From Paraescarpia echinospica (taxonomy: Eukaryota; Annelida; Polychaeta; Sabellida; Siboglinidae): 64,000 nucleotides of DNA. How positions within the stretch are numbered: position 1 is the stretch's first letter; each line of letters starts with the position of its first letter. The notes under the pieces were generated by a model. It did not search any database. It had not been told where the DNA came from and saw only the letters and a program-made list of their open reading frames with translations. Position numbers and translations under genes: made by a program. Shown here piece after piece: positions 44,732 through 57,400 of the stretch. The stretch is taken from assembly GCA_020002185.1 (NCBI GenBank), contig CM034531.1, positions 71,302,049-71,366,048 of the forward strand, written 5' to 3'.

Positions 44732-47720
44732 CCAACCGTGTATTATAATTGAATCACTTAATTATTCCCGAGATGAACTTGGGATATTAATTAAACAAAA
44801 TCAAAACAAAAATTGTTTCTCTGTTCTAAACATTAATATATGAAGCTTATTAAAAAACAAGTCAGAACTGGAAGCATTGTTGCATGAACAAATTACTATC
44901 AACAATGTAGCATTTGACGTCATAACCATACAGGAGTCCTGGTTAAATGATAACCTGATGCAACTTGCAAATTTTAAAGGATATCAGATGGTGTGCAAAC
45001 ACAAACCCACAATTAAAGAAGGGGTGGCTTGTGTATATACATACAGGATGGCATTGACTATAAAGTAAGGAACGATATTGCATTCCTAAACAACAATGTA
45101 AACTACTATGATTGTCTATTTATTGAAATTATAGACAACACCCATGATGCCACTCATAAGAATTCAGTAATAGGTACAATATGTAGATCACCAGACCTAA
45201 GTATACGAAACGTATTTACTCAAGATCTTCATTTAATAATGAAACGATTGCAAAATGAAAACAAACACATCATTATCTGTGGTGATGCAAATGTTAACCT
45301 ACTAAATGTTGAAAATAACATTCACAGTGCTGACTACCTTGACATGTTCATTGCAAATGGCTTTATCCCCACAATTACAAAGCCTACAAGAGTTACTTTA
45401 ACCTCAGCCACCCTCATTGACCATATCTTCATGAAGTATAACCCTCAAACCACTTATATTGCAGGATCAATTATGACTGACATTTCAGACCATTACCCTG
45501 ATTTCATCCTCTTACATGGAACCTCAAATAAACCTATCGATGCACCTAAAATGATCAAGCAAAGAAATTTTAACAAATCCGATACAGACAATTTTAATCA
45601 TGCCCTTTTAACCACAAATTGGGGTGACTTGGTAATTGCATGTAAAACTGAGTGTCCAAATGAGGCATACACCTTATTCGTTAACAAATTCAATAGTTTA
45701 CTTGATGAACATATTTCTGAGCAGATAGTAAAACCTAATAAATACTAACATAAAAAACATCCCTGGATAACACAAGCCATATTAAAGTCCATACGTACTC
45801 GGGATAATCTGAGTAGAAAACGCATTCACTCAAAACTTATCCCAGATTTTCATAATATTGACCAGCAATACAAACAGTACAGAAACGTATTGAACAGGGT
45901 AATATGTAATGCTAAATCACAATACTGGAACAAACAATTTATAGAATTTAAAAATGACATAAAAAAACATGGACAAATATTAAAAACTTACTGCATGTCC
46001 AGACTAAGCAAAACTTACCCTCATCATTCCAAATCGACAAACAAATGAGCAATGACCCAATAGAAATAGTGAATGGATTTAACAAGCATTTTTCAAATAT
46101 TGGCCCCACGTTAGCAAATAAAATACACTCTACAAAATAGCTACACAGATTACATGCCGAATCAGTTGCCAAATAGTTTTGTCATGGAAGAAACCACTTG
46201 TGCAGAGATAATCGATATCATTCACAGTATGAACTCAAAATCAAGTACTGGGTTTGACAATATTTCTACATAACTGATGAAAATTACTATGGAAAGTATT
46301 GCCTTGCCCATGAGTGAAATTTTCAATTCTGTGATACGATCTGGTATATTCCCCATTAACCTAAAAATTGCCAAACTGATACCTCTTTACAAATCTGGTG
46401 ATGCCAGTTTGTTTACAAACTACAGGCCCATCTCACTTCTACCAGCTTTCTCCAAAGTTTTTGAAAGACTGATCTATAACAGACTGTACAACTTTCTTGA
46501 TAAGTATAACATTCTATTTGCATCCCAATATAGGTTTTGCAAACAGTGTTCAACTGAACATGCCACTCTGGAATTAATCGAAAGCATAGTTGATGTGTTG
46601 AACGACAAACATTATGCACTTGCTGTGTTCATAGATCTAAGCAAAGCTTTTGACACTTTAGATCACAACATTCTGCTTGACAAATTATGGCTCTATGGAA
46701 TAAGAGGGGCCCCACATAAACTTTTTAAAAGTTATCTGGAACACAGAAAAAATTTGTTAGAAATAAAGACTGTGTCTGAATATCAAAGTACAACATGTGG
46801 AGTGCCACAGGGATCCATTCTAGGACCATTACTATTTTTTTTTAATATAAATGATATGCCATTATCATCAAATACTGCAAATTTTGTACTGTTTGCTGAT
46901 GACACAAGTCTACTATTCAAAAGCAAAGACCTCAATAGTCTCACAACTAACGTTAATACTGAACTAGTAAATATTTCTCAATGGATAAGTGCCAACAAAC
47001 TTTCACTTAATATAGGTAAAACCAATTGCATGTTATTCCAAAACACTCAAAGTCAGTTACACAATCAAGTGGAAATTGTTCTACATGGTGATAACATTGA
47101 AATTGTTGATCAGTTTAAATTTCTAGGTATCTGGATTGATAAAAACCTGAATTGGAAAAAAATACTAATGAAAAATGCAATTTTTTTTCCCTAAATATTA
47201 GCAATAACTAACAAAATCAGGCCACTACTACAATCATGCACATTAAAACAAATATACAATGCATTAATTCAACCCCATTTGTTTTACGGCCTTCTTGCAT
47301 GGTACAGTAACATTTTTGGTAATGTAACCAACATAAATAGACTAAGATTCAAAGGAAAGCAGTACATTTGATTCACAAAAGCAAATTCATAGCACATACA
47401 GATCCCATCTTCAAAATGTACAGAATACTTAAGTTAGAAGACCTATTTATAATTCAAGGTGCTCAACTGTATGACAAAATAATAAAAAAGCATTGCCTTT
47501 CTTTTCACATCTATCACAATAAATAATGAAATTCTCAATCATGTTACCAGGCAAAACAATAACATTCACTTAAGTGAGATATGAACAGAAATAAAAAAAC
47601 AGGGATTGTGTTACAAACTGCATACTATAATGTTGCATGTCTCAAATGTACTTAACCTATCATTAAATAGAAGGCACAACCTGAAAAAAACTATTGTAAG
47701 TTCATATTCTGAGGTGTGCC
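44712..47720 (+). pseudogene. LINE ORF2: APE endonuclease and reverse transcriptase, broken
   Basis: Starts at ATG 44712 or 44715. Blocks in order: LNINI|stop|SLLKNKSELEALL, FDVITIQESWLND (catalytic Glu), HIIICGDANVNLL, TLIDHIFMKYN, ISDHYPDFIL (closing SDH), then IAKLIPLYKSGDASLFTNYR, RPISLLPAFSKVFERLIYN, VFIDLSKAFDTLDHNILL (motif A), TTCGVPQGSILGPLLFFF (motif B), VLFADDTSLLF (motif C, FADD), QFKFLGIWIDKNLNWK. In-frame stops (44840, 45746, 46138) and frameshifts (about 45040, 46270, 47180) break it. The enzyme would nick target DNA and reverse-transcribe the element RNA; this copy cannot. Motif style fits the CR1/L2/Rex group. Confidence 0.88.
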
Positions 47721-48100
47721 TAATAAGAAACTGCTATTCCTGTTTGAGGAATGGCATCTATGTCATTTCTTAATATATTGTCTTAATAAAAGTTATCAAT
47801 CTAAAACGGTATTGAAATGTATTATTCATACATAGTAGAGCAATATTTCATTATGTTGATATGTACTATATATTCACATCAATGAATCTTTTTTTTTTTT
47901 TTTTTTTTATAAATTTATTTATCTTTATTATTTTTTAAATTTATGATGTATTTCATGTTTAACTACAGGTAGATTATGTAGTATTTAGGGCGTCCAGTTG
48001 CTTCAACTAGTTTAGTTATTACTGGCGTCCTGGCATTCATTGTTACCACATGCACCTTGTTCTTTGTAGTATTTATGCCAAATAAATTCATTCATTCATT

Positions 48101-48448
48101 AATTTATCTGAACTAGTGGCACCACACACGGTGTATGCCTTGAACCAGCCAATCTAACCAACAAATAGTGCTGCCATCTTCCATATCCTGGTAGAAACAA
48201 TTGTTGTTTTTGTGTTGCGTCCCTGCCCTGGCGTAACTAAAAGGGAGTTAGGTATTGTGATATGTTGAACTCGTTTATAGTCTATCGAACATTTGTACAA
48301 ATGTTCACATTCGTAACAATAAATAACGTAAACCAATAGCTAATATTGTCATTATAACATTTGATGCTGAAAGTATGTTCTTAAGATGCATTTCAATTAA
48401 TAGTTAACATACAGATTCCCTTACGAGCACTACAGACTACGCGCAAAT
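48101..48448 (+). promoter_or_regulatory. KAT2 5' flank with CCAAT, YY1-like site and 20-bp palindrome
   Basis: Between the LINE tail and the start codon. GCCATCTTCC near 48174 fits a YY1-type site, CCAAT lies at about 48333, and GAACATTTGTACAAATGTTC at 48287-48306 is a perfect 20-bp palindrome. No CpG-rich island or TATA box is evident. The transcription start is not visible. Confidence 0.4.
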
Positions 48449-48655
48449 ATGGCTGCTTCCGGTAAGGAAGCAGATGCTGCAAATACAACAACAATGCCTT
48501 CAGAAAACCATAGTCGTTCTGGTCCTGGAGTTTCGAATGGTGGAGATACTGGACGTCCAAACAATTTACAACGTATAGCACAAAAAAAGCAACAAGTTCG
48601 TCAATTTCCAAGGAACAAGAAGCTCGAGAAACTGGCAGTTTATTCGTCATGCAAG
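48449..48655 (+). CDS. KAT2: KAT2 exon 1
   Basis: ATG at 48449 (context AAATATGG) opens 69 codons. The first 40 residues are low-complexity, then a basic stretch (RIAQKKQQVRQFPRNKKLEK) leads to LAVYSSCK, the start of the PCAF_N domain. Donor AAG|GTAGGT, phase 0. I chose this ATG because it is the only one in frame near the start and the family's N-terminus is short and variable. Confidence 0.93.
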
Positions 48656-51600
48656 GTAGGTTTTCTCATCTTGACTTGAGACTGAGTTGAGTCCTTGACT
48701 CTTGAATCTCTTGACTCTTCTGCGGCCCAGGGCTCAAAGTCGGACTCGAGAGGCAGTTTCACTCAGAACAAGGAGATCCCTTTCAAATTGTTCAATGACT
48801 GCTAGTGAAATGGTCGTCAGTCGGAATCCCTGCACATCCGAGTAATTAACTATTTTTTATTAGTCTAAGTTAAGACTAAGTTAATTAACTGAGTAATTAC
48901 AATACAAATTAGGTAATACAGTGTCAGAGCTGCCAAGTTGAGTTGGGAAATATGCGTGAGGTTCAGTTCCCCAAATGGACACTAGGTGGCAGCACTGGTC
49001 TTTTTCAATAAGACAAAAAAGAAAAACAACATTTTATACAAGTCACTAACAATGATAAGAATAAGTTGTTAAATAATCTTGCGACGGATTCTATGGAAAC
49101 TTTACGCTATCCGCACGTGCATATGACAAAATATATCAACATATGCATGAAAATAAGCCTGTTTGTGTTAATATTTTTTGAAATGGCAAATATGTGTGAG
49201 GTTTACAGGTTAATACATGAGAGCGTGAGATGAACACTAAATATGTGAGACTCGCACCAAATGCGTGAGACTTCGTAGCTCTGGTAATATTATAGTTTCT
49301 GCCTTCTCAGTCTTGGACTCAATTAGTTAGTAGGCAGTTTGGCATTACTGAAAATACAATAATCATAACATTAACAGGAATGAAGATTGGGCTGGGATAA
49401 AAATAGCGCCCTGGCTATTTCTCGAGCTGCTCGAGAAATAATGCCGAATCTGATCGTTATTTCTCGAGCAGCTCGAGAAATAACGCGAGGCCTGGCTGTT
49501 ATTTCTCGAGCAACTGGACAAATTTTTTTGATTTTGATCGTTATTTATTGAGCAGATTGGACGTGCATGCATGTGCACTTAGATATATTTTCAAGGCATC
49601 TACGTGGACATATTAATTGTTTGAAGTAAATCCGATGCAGTCTAATCGTTTCGTGCCTGTATTTTTCCGTTCTCATGGGAAACTAAGACTTTTCTTATTC
49701 GTCGAGCTGCTCGAGAAATAACGCCGGCTTTGCTCGTTATTTATCGAGCAGATCTGGACGTGCATGCATGTGCACTTAGAACCATTTTCAAAGCATCTAC
49801 GTGGACATGTTAATTGTTTGAAGTAAATCCGATACAGTCTAGTCGTTTCGTGCGTGTATTTGTCCGTTCTCATGGGAAATGAAGACTTCTTATTCGCCGA
49901 GCTGCTCGAGAAATAACGCAGACTTCGTTCGTTATTCGCCGAGCAGATCTGGACGTGCATGCATGTGCACGTAGATATATTTCCAAGGCATCTACGTGGA
50001 CGTACTAATTGTCTGAAGTAAATCCGACGCTGTTGAATCGTTTTGTGTGTGTATTAATCCGTTCTGGTGGGAAATGAAGATGTTTCTTATTCCAGCGTCC
50101 GCGTATTCTACTGGAGATGTGGAATTCAAGACTTTTCAAGACTATTCTGAATGACAGATGATATCTTCAATTGCAATAAATTGCAAGTCACATACGTTTG
50201 ATCGCTTGGCATCACACGAAGCCTACACCTGTACATCTTTCATCACTTGGCATAACCTCAAGCCTACAACTGTACACATTATTTGTTTCGCAGGCGCTTT
50301 GTGTATTCACTGCAGTAAAAATTATGTGACTTTTTTGTAACCCATGCACAGCTGCAGTGCCACCAGGCCATAAAATTCTCGCAGTTAATCCAATTATGTA
50401 CTCTTTCGTTGGATGACAGGTCGGACTTGCACAAGTCACCTTAATTTCCACTTTCATCCACGAACCGGCTCCAAACGTAGTTTCTTTTTTGTGTGGCTTG
50501 GGCTTGACCCATGATGGCAGTAGGTACGCCTTCTGTCAACGCTTCAGCATCCTGCAATGAATTCAAGCCCAATATCACATGCCATTTTGACATGAACAGA
50601 TGTAGTATTTTTTGTTCAGTGTGATATGTACTGTAATGGTGTGTTATTGCATTTTGTACTGATGACAATGGAAATAATTTAAAAAATGATAGCGTATAAA
50701 CAAATGCATTTTATTTTATCACTTTGATTGTGGATGTTTATAAATTTGTAAAAAAATGGTATTGCCTTGTTGTTTGTTATGGTATGTGACAACGTACGAT
50801 TCATTCTATTAAGTGTACAGTACACTTAAAAGCAAGGTTACACCTGTATGATAATATTATTAATTAAACTATTTGTTATTACGACATATGTACAACTATA
50901 TATGATTGGAGATAACTTAACAGTGTTTTTCTAAACAAACGATTTGAATGATATATATACAATATAAGTGACGAAGAATTTAGATATATTACAAGCGAAA
51001 GTGACATAAATGAATAATTTTTTAACATTTATGATAAAACTTCCAAGTTTGATTTTAAAGGTTATGAATACACCGACTATTTACATCATAATTATGGCGA
51101 CTATATCGATCCAGATAATAACTTGTACAACGGCTTAATAGTAGACTGTTCGTATTATACAGAAGCTAAATTTGAACATAAAACAAAACACAGCAATGAT
51201 TTATCAATAATACACTTTAACGCAAGAAGCTTAAATGCAAACTTTCAGAATATCAAAGATTTTTTATATACATTGCATGACCCCTTTGATGTAGTTGTTA
51301 TAAGTGAATCGTGGAGTCACGAAGGGAATGAAAACAGTTTAATTTTACAAGGGTTTGAATCCGTACAAATCAGTCGCAAAAATAAAAAAGGAGGTGGTGT
51401 AGTAATTTATGTTAGAAAATGCATTGACTTTAAGGAAATCAGTTGTATGTCATTGGCAGTAGACAACATCATGGAATGTGTCACAGTAGAATTACAACTA
51501 AATAGTAGGAAGAATATTATCATAGGATGTATATACAGAACTCCTGGATCAAATGTGGACACATTTAATGAAACTTTACAGCATATGTTTGAGAAGACAA

Positions 51601-54378
51601 GAAACACCAATAAGACTATGTACTGGTGTGGTGATTATAATCTTGATCTTTTAAAACATGATACTCACTACGGAACTAAACAGTTTCTAGACGTCATGTA
51701 CAGTTACGGATTATACCCATTGATTACAAAGCCAAGTAGAATCTCTGAATTCAGCGCCACTTTGATTGATAATATTTTCACTAACGAATTGACAAAGGAG
51801 GTTTGCATTGGGTTATTAATTACAGATGTTAGTGACCATTTACCTGTTTTCGCATTGAGTAGAAGTAACATTGATAGACCTAAAGGACAAAGTTTTAAAT
51901 ATGTCAGGTGTAGAAACGAGCATTGTATACAGTCATTTAGCACGGCATTGGCCAACTGTAATTGGGACTTGATTATGCAACCGGAGGATATTAACACGGC
52001 ATATAGTGAATTTGTTAAAATTTTCTCCGATCTATACAATACCCATTGTCCGTTAAGAAAGGTGTATAATAAGATACACAACTCATATAAGCCATGGTTT
52101 ACAAAAGGATTAGCAAATGCATGTAAAAAGAAAAACAATCTCTACAAAAAATATCTTGCAAGTAAATCAAAAAGCACAGAAAAAAGATACAAAATATATA
52201 AAAATAAGCTAATTAATATTCTAAGACAAGCCGAAAAAGATCACTATTCTAAATTATTGCAAAAAATCAACATGATGTTAAAGGAAATTGGAAAGTATTA
52301 AATTCAATAATCAAAAAGGGAAACACCTATAAATCTATTCCAGATTCATTTGTTGGTGACAATAAAATCCTTACTGATAAATCAGAAATAGCTAATGGCT
52401 TTAACGATTTCTTCGTAAATGTTGGACCACGGCTTGCCAAAAAAATCAAAACACCTTTATATGCAACCAGTAATTACGAGGAAGTACAAATCAGAACGAA
52501 AGCCTCTATGTTTCTCCGTGCTACGGATGAACAAGAAGTACTAAGTGTTGTTAACAATTTTAAAGGGAAATACTCCAATGATTATGATAATATAGACATG
52601 TATATCATAAAAAAGGTTATTTCTCATATTATAAAACCATTAACTCAGATCTGTAATAGATCTTTTAAATCCGGCATATTTCCAGATAAAATGAAAATGG
52701 CAAAAGTCATTCCATTATTCAAAACTGGAGATAAAAGAGTTTTCCAACTATAGGCCTGTGTCATTATTACCTCAGTTCTCCAAAATTCTAGAAAAACTCT
52801 TACCTTAGGTTAGATAATTTTATAGAACTTAATGATATACTGAATGAAAGTCAATATGGTTTTCGAAAAAACAGATCAACCTCCATGGCATTATTGGAGT
52901 TAACTGAGGAAATAACAAATGCAATTGATAAGAATAAATCGTCAGTAGGCATGTTTATCGACTTGAAAAAAGCTTTCGACACTGTAAACCACAATCTGCT
53001 GTTAAAAAAAATAGAATTGTGTGGTATACGTGGGGTTGTAAATAATTGGTTGAGCAATTACCTTGAAAAGAGGAAACAATTTGTATGTATTGATAATGTA
53101 AAATCTAATGTTTTAAACATATTATGTGGAGTACCGCAAGGATCAATACTTGGTCCAAAATTATTTTTGATTTATATCAATGACTTATGCAAAGTTTCTG
53201 ATATATTAAAATTAATTTTATTTGCAGATGACACCAATATATTCTATTGTGCTGATGATCCAAATATGCTTAGCGCAGTAGTCAACCGGGAGTTGGTGAA
53301 ATTACAATATTAGTTCGAATTAAACAAACTATCCCTTAATGTCGATAAAACCAGTTTCATTATATTTGGAAAAAAGAGAAATGCTCCAGGCATCAATATA
53401 ACCATAAATCATAAAAACATAGAAAGAGTGTACCAAACAAAATTCCTGGGTGTAATAATTGATGAGAAGCTATCCTGGAAAACACAGATTCAATTGGTTA
53501 AATCTAAACTAGCAAAAATAACATCAATAATTTACAAAGCACGAAGCTTATTAAATGTCAAGTCATTATCCTTGTTATACTTTTCACTTTTTATACCGTA
53601 TATTGACTACTGCTCTGAGATTTGGGGCAACACGTATCGTTCCAACTTATGGCTGATATTTATTTTGCAAAAAAGAGTGATTCGTATTATATATGTTTGT
53701 CGATCTTAAAGTTTTTTGATTATATTGAGTATAAAACGGCTATCACAATGTACAAGGTGAAATAACATTTACTTCCGAAAAACATTCTAAGCTGTTTTCA
53801 CTCGAATAACGAATGTTGGTATGTAACAAGACAGAGAGGTGTATTTAAACAATTGTACGTTCGTACAACCCTGAAGGCTATGTGTGTGTCTAATATTGGA
53901 GTCAAACAGTGGAATAGTTTACCTGAAGATTTAAGAAAGTGTCAGCATATTTGTATGTTTAAAAAAGTACAAATCATTCATAATTGACATATATACAGCA
54001 CTATTGTAATCGTGGTACTATGTGGAGCAATGAAGACCTATAAGAATGTCAAAAACCAAAATTTAATATAAACTTATTATGTTATAGGCACTGTGTACAC
54101 TAATTTTTGATTGGTAAATCTTTACTCTATAAAAACATATTGTATTTACATCGCAAGCAACTAAAATGGTTGGGGGTGAACCACTGATAAGTATTGTACT
54201 TCTGTTCACCCCCTTTCCACATTCAACATTGTATTTGTTTACTTGTGACGTGTAATGTTAAATGTTGGAAATAAATGAATTACTTACTTACTTACTTACT
54301 ATATATATATATATATAAACTGTAATTTACGCAGAGTAAGTCATGGCATGCTGTTTGACTGTGCACACGTGTTAACAT

Positions 54379-54410
<32 letters not shown>

Positions 54411-57400
54411 GGTGGGTGGGTGGGTGTGTGTGTGTGAACACGTATACACAGTCAAACAGCATGCCATGACGTTCTCTGCGTAAATTACAGTTTACTTCAG
54501 CCGGGATTACAAACGTCAATAAAACGTGAGTGGAAGTAATTGATACATCCATGTGACGGTAATGTTGTGATCAAAGAAACACAGCAAATGGTGCAGTTGA
54601 AGGTTGAACTTTCTCATGAAAATACGTGTTTTAATTAGTCATTAAACTTATGCACACAAACATAACATTGGATGTACAAATGTGGATACATGCCAAAATA
54701 TTTACAAGTACTTTCTCAGTTGACTTTCTCATTGTAAACCGACATGTTTCAGCCTAGTTGTCTGTTTTATAATGTTTTTGATTTGTACATTTTTAATCTA
54801 TGTGTGCATGCCTGCGTAATTCGGTATGTTGCATATATTTTGACTATGATGTAATTTATTTTGTAATATATTACATTGTTGTATCAAAAATGATGACAAC
54901 TGATAAAATGGCACTCAAAGTATGAACTATATGTTATTTCTCGAGCAGCTTGACGTATAAGAAGTCTTAATTTTCCCATCAAAACGGACAAATACAGGCA
55001 CAAAACGATTAGACTGCATCGGATTTACTTCAAACAATTAGTATGTCCACGTAGATGACTTGAAAATATATCTACGTGCACATGCATGCACGTCCAGATC
55101 TGCTCGATAAATAGCGAACGAAGTCGGCGTTATTTCTCGAGCAGCTCGACGAATAAGAAAAGTCATAATTTCCTACCAGATCGGACAAATACACCCATGA
55201 AATGATTGAACAGCGTCGGATTTACTTCAGACAATTAGTATGTCCACGTAAATAATTTTAAGTGCTCATGCATGCACGTCCCGATCTGCTCGATAAATAA
55301 TGAACGAAGTCGGCGTTATTTCTCGAGCAGCTCGACGAATAAGTAAAGTCATCATTTCTTACCAGATCGGACAAATACACCCACGAAATGATTCAACAGC
55401 GTCGGATTTACTTCAGACAATTAGTATGTCCACGTAAATAATTCTAAGTGCTCATGCATGCATGTCCAGATCTGCTCGATAAATAACGAACGAAGTCGGC
55501 GTTATTTCTCGAGCAGCTCGACGAATAAGTAAAGTCACCATTTCCTACCAGATCGGACAAATACACCCACGAAATGATTCAACAGCGTCGGATTTACTTC
55601 AGACAATTAGTATGTCCACGTAAATATTTCTAAGTGCTCATGCATGCACGTCCAGATCTGCTCGATAAATAACGAACGAAGTTTGCGTTATTTATCGAGC
55701 TGCTCGACAAATAACGATAAGATTCGGCGTTATTTATCGAGCAGCTCGAGAAATAGCCTGAGCCTAAAAATAGAGCAATACTATACAAATTCGGGTTCAC
55801 TTTACGACAGTTTTTGAATGCTGTTACATGGTTTTTCAAGGTGGGTTACAGTTTTTCAAATTTCGCAGCATCCTTTTGAGTTTGACACAGTTGTATGGTT
55901 GTTCAAATTTGCCTCTAGGCTTGCATTAAGCAGGTTGTTTACAAAGAAGCGTTATCTAAATTTTAAAGTATTAGTTTCTCATTTCAGTCAGAAGGCTGCA
56001 AATGCAATGGTTGGAAAAATCCAAATCCGTTGCCGTCGACGCCCAACCCTGTTGACTTGACTCAGTCTTTGGCCTCGCCGACAGACGCCTGCCGAAGCTG
56101 CAGCCACACGCTAAGTAAGACGCACACATGGTTTATTAATTAAATCATTAACTCCTCGATAATGCAATTGCTGGTAATGCAGGGCTTGACATTAACTCTC
56201 ATAGAGCACTTGTCCGGCAGGACAAGTACTAATTTTTGTTTACTTGTTCCAACAGAAATTTACTTGTCCCACCAAAAAATGGCTTTAAACATAAAATGCC
56301 AGTGTTATTGCCATAACTGGCTCTGTCATTGTACCTTCCAAATTACGAACGTTGTTACAGGCTTACTAAACACAACTTGGCGGGCAGTACACCTTCAGCA
56401 TAGTTAGTGTAGTCTTAAGAACATTGTATTAATTAATAAATTAAAAACTAGGAACAGACTGCCTCCTTGTAAATAATTAAAATGCAAAGCTAAACGTGTT
56501 GTGGCATTTTATTGAACACAATTTTATATCAGCACCATGTACAACGTTCTGAATTATCATCTCTGTTAATAATACAAAATATTGTTTGTAATCAATTCCA
56601 GATACAGTTATGTATTTTTTTTGATCTAGCCATGCATGCTGCCTGGTTATTTTGTTGATATTTACAGCCATAACAATTATTTAAGCAATTGAATGCTTTA
56701 TGAAATTATACAAATTTATTTTGAATGTATGTATGTCCATACAGTATTCACATAGGGAACACTCTCCTCTTTATATATTCTGACAGGCTTTATGTTGAAT
56801 TTTGCATAGGTACACATTATTTCACAGTTTAATAAACTTTAAACAAATAAAAAACTAACTAGTTAGTTAAGAATTGCCCCTTTTTGTAACTGGTTGCCCA
56901 AGTCACCAAGTGATATAAGGGTGGACAGTACAGGGGTTGCCCAAGTCACCAAGTGATATAAGGGTGGACAGTACAGGGGTTGCCCAAGTCACCAAGTGAT
57001 ATAAGGGTGGACAGTACAGGGGTTGCCCAAGTCACAAAGTGATATAAGGGTGGACAGTACAGGGGTTGCCCAAGTCACCAAGTGATATAAGGGTGGACAG
57101 TACAGGGGTTGCCCAAGTCACAAAGTGATATAAGGGTGGACTGTACAGGGGTTGCCCAAGTCACAAAGTGATATAAGGGTGGACAGTACAGGGGTTGCCC
57201 AAGTCACCAAGTGATATAAGGGTGGACAGTACAGGGGTTGCCCAAGTCACCAAGTGATATAAGGGTGGACTGTACAGGGGTTGCCCAAGTCACAAAGTGA
57301 TATAAGGGTGGACAGTACAGGGGTTGCCCAAGTCACCAAGTGATATAAGGGTGGACAGTACAGGGGTTGCCCAAGTCACCAAGTGATATAAGGGTGGACA

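Larger units (their letters stand above)
44240..48100 (+). mobile_element. CR1/L2-like LINE (copy 1), near full length but broken
   Basis: About 3.9 kb containing an upstream membrane-type ORF, an APE endonuclease and a reverse transcriptase, then a 3' UTR that ends AATAAATTCATTCATTCATT, i.e. a short tandem tail instead of poly(A). An 18-base T run lies at about 47890. It ends about 350 bp upstream of the KAT2 start codon, on the same strand. The 5' boundary is approximate. Confidence 0.8.
49407..55764. mobile_element. Large inverted-repeat element with 9-bp flanking repeats, KAT2 intron 1
   Basis: The left end (CGCCCTGGCTATTTCTCGAG) and the reverse complement of the right end (GGCTCAGGCTATTTCTCGAG) match at 17 of 20 positions. 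TAAAAATAG stands directly outside both ends (49398-49406; 55765-55773). Each arm is a tandem array of about 186-197-bp units in opposite orientation: about 3.3 units on the left (49407-50095) and 4.5 on the right (54934-55764). Between them are a broken LINE and a hairpin MITE, with no transposase. Long TIRs, tandem units in the TIRs and a 9-bp duplication fit a Mutator-like or Foldback-type element; that is inference. It sits 224 bp before KAT2 exon 2. Confidence 0.75.

Noticed and set aside
56162..56407. 81-codon frame in KAT2 intron 2 as an extra exon
   Set aside because: It starts in the hAT-like TIR and does not fit the family protein between exons 2 and 3, which join in phase without it.
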